Origin: Acetobacteraceae bacterium
GTDB lineage: Bacteria > Pseudomonadota > Alphaproteobacteria > Acetobacterales > Acetobacteraceae
Length of the DNA: 9,084 bases
Assembly (NCBI GenBank): GCA_947476855.1
Contig: CANJSR010000180.1
Coordinates: 1 to 9,084, forward strand
Direction of reading: 5' to 3'
Part shown: in pieces, positions 6,398 through 9,084 of the stretch
Layout of the letters: each line of letters begins with the position of its first letter
Position numbering within the stretch: the first letter of the stretch is position 1
Notes under the pieces: model-generated
The model's input: only the letters and a program-made list of their open reading frames with translations
Databases searched by the model: none
What the model was told of the DNA's origin: nothing
Made by a program: the position numbers and the translations under genes

Positions 6398-6415
6398 CGG
6401 GATCGACCTGATCGG

Positions 6416-6420
6416 AAGGA
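6416..6420 (+). promoter_or_regulatory. Ribosome binding site deciding a GTG start
   Basis: AAGGA, part of GGAAGGA, lies 7 bases before the GTG at 6428. No ATG with such a site is found nearby; the next in-frame ATG (codon 7) falls inside the hydrophobic anchor. Confidence 0.65.
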
Positions 6421-6427
6421 AGCAGCC

Positions 6428-7648
6428 GTGGACCTGACAACGCTGATGACCGTCGCGGGCCTGTTCCTCAGCATCGTGGTCGGCAATGCCGCGATCTTCG
6501 GGGAATCCCTGTTCGCCTCGATCTCCGTGCCGAAAGCGGTGGAAACATCGGGCCTGGACCGCGCGACGGCCGAACGACTGTTCGCCGCCCAGGTCGCCTG
6601 GTACGCGCGCCTGCCCTCGATCCTGCCGACCCCGAGCGTGTCGACCAGTTCAGCCCCCAGCGTCGCGATGGCGCTGGCCAAGCCGATCCAGTTGGGTGAC
6701 CTGGTGTACTCCGTGCAAACCCAGCTTCGCACGGACGTGGTCAGCGCGAACGGCGCGATCATGGAAGCCGCGGGCAGCAAGGCACTGTCGATGCTGATGG
6801 TGATCAGCAATCCGCCCAACCCGCCTGTCACCCTGAAACTGCATCAGGCCGACGGCGACGCGCAGGCGCTGCTCCAGCGCACCGCGCGGGAGACGATGAT
6901 CGAAATCGCCCCCTATCGTGTTGCGTTGAGCGACCTCGCCACCCTTCTCGACGGAGCAACCGACGGCGTCGCGAAGGCTCGGCAGACCGCGACCCGCGGG
7001 CTTGAACAGCCATGGGACCCGTCCCCGACAGGCGCCACCGAGATCGTCCTGCTGCACAATCTGCTGGCCGTGCTGGCGATCGAAGGCGGTGACGCCCAAA
7101 CCGCCCGCGAACACTTCACCCTGGCCCACACCACGCCCGGGGCCGTTTCAACCGCCTATTGCCTGGTCCATATGAACGAGGCGTTCCTGTCCCTGACCGA
7201 ACGCAATCCGAAGGAAGCCGATGCCTTCTTCAAGAAGGGTATGAGCACCCTCGGCTTCGACTTCCGTGAGAGCCTGCGCGGCCGCCTGCAGGTGCTTGAA
7301 GCGCTGATCGCCTGGCAGGCGGGCGACGTCTCGCGGGCCGAAAAGCTGCTGCGTGACGCGGCGGGTGGGGCGGACACGGAAATCGAACCGCATTACTACC
7401 TCGCCAAAATCTTCCAGGACCGGGGTGACGCCGCCCGCGCCGAAGCGGAGCGGCGGGCCGCGCATATCGCGGTACGATTCGACCAGCATTACGCCTCCCT
7501 CGCGCATACAATCCTGGGGATCGACGTCGCGACAGGGAAGCTCGATGTCACGGCATTCCTGCCAGACCTGTCAGCCAAGATCGCGGCTCAGCGGGCGGCG
7601 GACGCTGCCGTTCTCCCCGCGCCAGCACAATCCGCGCCGGCGCGGTAG
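6428..7648 (+). CDS. Uncharacterised membrane-anchored TPR-repeat protein
   Basis: A 406-residue protein without a recognised enzymatic domain. The N-terminus has a single hydrophobic segment (about 6–24, LMTVAGLFLSIVVGNAAIF) that can serve as an uncleaved anchor. Next comes SISVPKAVETSGLDRATAERLF (31–52), which resembles a motif (ISVP..LE..G.TP.V.A.RL) I recall from alphaproteobacterial membrane proteins of unknown function, then a mixed alpha/beta region to about 170. The C-terminal half looks like four degenerate TPR helix pairs: about 206–239, 243–276, 284–317 and 320–353, with ALxxxGDxxxAexxL-like spacing (for example QAGDVSRAEKLLRDAA). The tail from 388 is Ala/Pro-rich. The likely role is protein–protein scaffolding at the inner membrane. 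The start is GTG, chosen because AAGGA (6416–6420) lies 7 bases upstream. It follows the NMO-family gene by 67 bases and converges with lptM, leaving 28 bases without a clear terminator. Confidence 0.85.
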   Translation: MDLTTLMTVAGLFLSIVVGNAAIFGESLFASISVPKAVETSGLDRATAERLFAAQVAWYARLPSILPTPSVSTSSAPSVAMALAKPIQLGDLVYSVQTQLRTDVVSANGAIMEAAGSKALSMLMVISNPPNPPVTLKLHQADGDAQALLQRTARETMIEIAPYRVALSDLATLLDGATDGVAKARQTATRGLEQPWDPSPTGATEIVLLHNLLAVLAIEGGDAQTAREHFTLAHTTPGAVSTAYCLVHMNEAFLSLTERNPKEADAFFKKGMSTLGFDFRESLRGRLQVLEALIAWQAGDVSRAEKLLRDAAGGADTEIEPHYYLAKIFQDRGDAARAEAERRAAHIAVRFDQHYASLAHTILGIDVATGKLDVTAFLPDLSAKIAAQRAADAAVLPAPAQSAPAR

Positions 7649-7676
7649 ATATCGCGCGGGGGCGGCGGGCCGGGCG

Positions 7677-7799
7677 CTATCTGGTCGGATAGACCTTCGG
7701 ATAGGTGACCTTATCGGGCGGGCCAGGGGGCATCGGCGGCCCCTTCACGCCACAGGCCGCCAGCCCGACCAGCACCGCCAGAGCCACCAGGCCCTTCAT
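7677..7799 (-). CDS. lptM: Small LptM-like outer-membrane lipoprotein
   Basis: A 40-residue protein: [12 protein letters not shown] then lipobox LAAC (13–16), a short Sec/Lsp signal peptide with lipidated Cys16, followed by [12 protein letters not shown], the CGxKGP start typical of YifL/LptM. In E. coli LptM promotes disulfide maturation of the LPS translocon LptD/LptE. The start ATG overlaps the argH stop (ATGA, 7799–7796) and has GGAG 8 bases upstream (7811–7808), so it is expressed with argH. argH followed by this lipoprotein (and often lysA) is a conserved proteobacterial order. The gene is too short for ordinary ORF calling and is easily missed. The mature part is only 25 residues; the functional link to LPS assembly is carried over from the family and context. 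Confidence 0.85.
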   Translation of the reverse strand: MKGLVALAVLVGLAACGVKGPPMPPGPPDKVTYPKVYPTR

Positions 7800-9084
7800 G
7801 CCAGTTGCTCCAGCCACCGCGCCGCTTCCCGCGCGACATTGGCCGGTGCCGTCCCGCCATGGCTGGTGCGGGACGCGACCGATGCCTCGACTGTCAGCAC
7901 CGAGAAGATGTCCATCGTGATGCCTAGTTCGACCGACTGCATCTCGGCCAGGGACAGGTCGGACAGATCGACATTCTTGGCCTCGGCCATCGCGACCAGC
8001 CGGCCGGTGACATGGTGGGCGACGCGGAACGGCACCCGCAGCACCCGCACCAGCCAATCCGCCAGATCGGTCGCGGTGGAAAAGCCCGAGCCCGCGAATT
8101 CCCGCAGCCGAGCGATGACCGGGGTCATGTCGCGGACCATGCCGGCGGTGGCGGCGAGGGACAGGGTCCAGGCCTCGGCCGCGTCGAAGACGGGTTCCTT
8201 GTCTTCCTGCATGTCCTTGGCATAGGCGAGCGGGAGGCCCTTCATGACCGTCAGCAGCCCGACCAGCGATCCGTTGATCCGCCCGGTCTTGGCCCGCACG
8301 AGTTCGGCCGCGTCCGGGTTCCGCTTCTGCGGCATGATCGAACTGCCGGTGGTGAAGGCGTCGCTCAGGCGGATGAAGCGGTAGGGCGCGCTGCACCAGA
8401 TGATGATTTCCTCGGCGAAGCGGGACAGATGCATGGCCGAGATCGCGGCGGCCGAGAGGAACTCCAGCGCGAAATCCCGGTCCGACACGGCGTCCAGGGA
8501 GTTCGAGGATGGCCGGTCGAAGCCCAGCGCCGCGGCCGTGGCATGGCGGTCGATCGGAAAGGACGTGCCGGCCAGGGCGGCCGATCCCAGGGGGGAGACG
8601 TTCAGCCGCTTGCGGCAATCGGCCAGCCGGCCGCGGTCGCGGTCCAGCATCTCCACATAGGCCAGCAGATGATGGCCCAGGGTGACGGGCTGCGCGGTTT
8701 GCAGGTGGGTGAAGCCCGGCATCGGGTCGGCGGCAAACGTGGCGGCTCGTTCAGCCAAGGCGCGCATCACGTCGGTCAACTGCGCGCTCAGGCCGTCGAT
8801 CGCGTCGCGCACCCACAGGCGGAAGTCGGTGGCGACCTGGTCATTGCGGCTGCGGGCGGTGTGCAGGCGCTTGCCGGCCTCTCCGATCCGCTCGGTCAGG
8901 CGTGCCTCGATATTCATGTGGATGTCTTCGAGCGCTTCGTCGAAGGGGAAGCGCCCGGCTTCGATTTCGGCTGCGATCGCCTCTAGACCGCGTTGGATCG
9001 CGTCCTCATCTTCCCCGCTGATGAGACCGATCTTCGCCAGCATGGCCGCATGGGCCAGGGAGCCACGGATGTCCTGCCGCCACA
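7796..9084 (-). CDS. argH: Argininosuccinate lyase (5' end outside window)
   Basis: About 429 C-terminal residues of a fumarase/aspartase-superfamily enzyme that splits argininosuccinate into arginine and fumarate, the last step of arginine synthesis, as a cytoplasmic homotetramer. The frame stays open to the right edge and the residues upstream of the ATG at 9043 read [17 protein letters not shown], matching the family DI-GS-AHA-ML motif, so that ATG is internal and roughly 30–40 N-terminal residues are missing. Numbered from the 9043 Met, motifs are [13 protein letters not shown] (61–73), [11 protein letters not shown] (110–120) with the catalytic Thr-His pair at 112–113, and the superfamily signature [12 protein letters not shown] (233–244), which carries the catalytic serine loop. 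The stop overlaps the lptM start by four bases. No defects are visible. Confidence 0.97.
   Translation of the reverse strand, partial: WRQDIRGSLAHAAMLAKIGLISGEDEDAIQRGLEAIAAEIEAGRFPFDEALEDIHMNIEARLTERIGEAGKRLHTARSRNDQVATDFRLWVRDAIDGLSAQLTDVMRALAERAATFAADPMPGFTHLQTAQPVTLGHHLLAYVEMLDRDRGRLADCRKRLNVSPLGSAALAGTSFPIDRHATAAALGFDRPSSNSLDAVSDRDFALEFLSAAAISAMHLSRFAEEIIIWCSAPYRFIRLSDAFTTGSSIMPQKRNPDAAELVRAKTGRINGSLVGLLTVMKGLPLAYAKDMQEDKEPVFDAAEAWTLSLAATAGMVRDMTPVIARLREFAGSGFSTATDLADWLVRVLRVPFRVAHHVTGRLVAMAEAKNVDLSDLSLAEMQSVELGITMDIFSVLTVEASVASRTSHGGTAPANVAREAARWLEQLA

Noticed and set aside
5185..6831. A 548-codon open frame on the − strand opposite the NMO-family gene
   Set aside because: It has a low-complexity Ala/Gly/Arg composition with no recognisable domains and sits over two well-supported + strand genes.
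7649..7676. A shared terminator between the convergent TPR and lptM genes
   Set aside because: The 28 bases are G-rich on the + strand with only a 4-base GCGC match at the ends and no T-run on either strand.

Overview
This GC-rich window carries typical alphaproteobacterial housekeeping genes. The yicC–gmk pair, an argH followed by a tiny LptM-type lipoprotein gene, a short Aat and a TPR protein with an alphaproteobacterial look all suggest an alphaproteobacterium, most plausibly Rhodospirillales/Acetobacteraceae. The lineage is inferred from gene content and composition; there is no rRNA or other taxonomic marker in the window.

Layout. Bases 1–957 (+) hold the 3' end of yicC and a complete gmk, joined by an ATGA overlap. 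Bases 958–1112 hold no gene but contain a pair of palindromes in mirror-image orientation (REPIN-like). Bases 1113–2300 (−) encode a family III CoA-transferase. Bases 2301–2516 hold no protein gene but contain a textbook + strand intrinsic terminator. CU-rich, hairpin-forming sequence precedes it, suggesting an undescribed small RNA of about 110 nt. Bases 2517–4699 (−) hold glpK behind aat, with 35 bases between them and a perfect TGACA-N6-TGTCA dyad in that gap. Bases 4700–4804 are a divergent promoter region with a good sigma-70-like promoter facing right. Bases 4805–7648 (+) hold a glyoxalase/VOC protein, an NMO/NPD-family flavoenzyme and a membrane-anchored TPR protein. Bases 7677–9084 (−) hold a short LptM-like lipoprotein gene and the 5'-truncated argH, overlapping by four bases and facing the TPR gene.

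Functionally the window is a mosaic of short operons: nucleotide metabolism (gmk), RNA turnover (yicC), glycerol uptake metabolism (glpK), N-end-rule protein turnover (aat), arginine synthesis (argH), LPS-translocon maturation (LptM), and less specific enzymes (CoA-transferase, VOC, NMO). No phage, IS element, CRISPR array, toxin–antitoxin pair or defence system is visible. The parts most worth checking are the sRNA candidate at about 2403–2512, the REPIN-like pair at 986–1074, the loss of the fructose-1,6-bisphosphate loop in GlpK, and the uncharacterised TPR protein.
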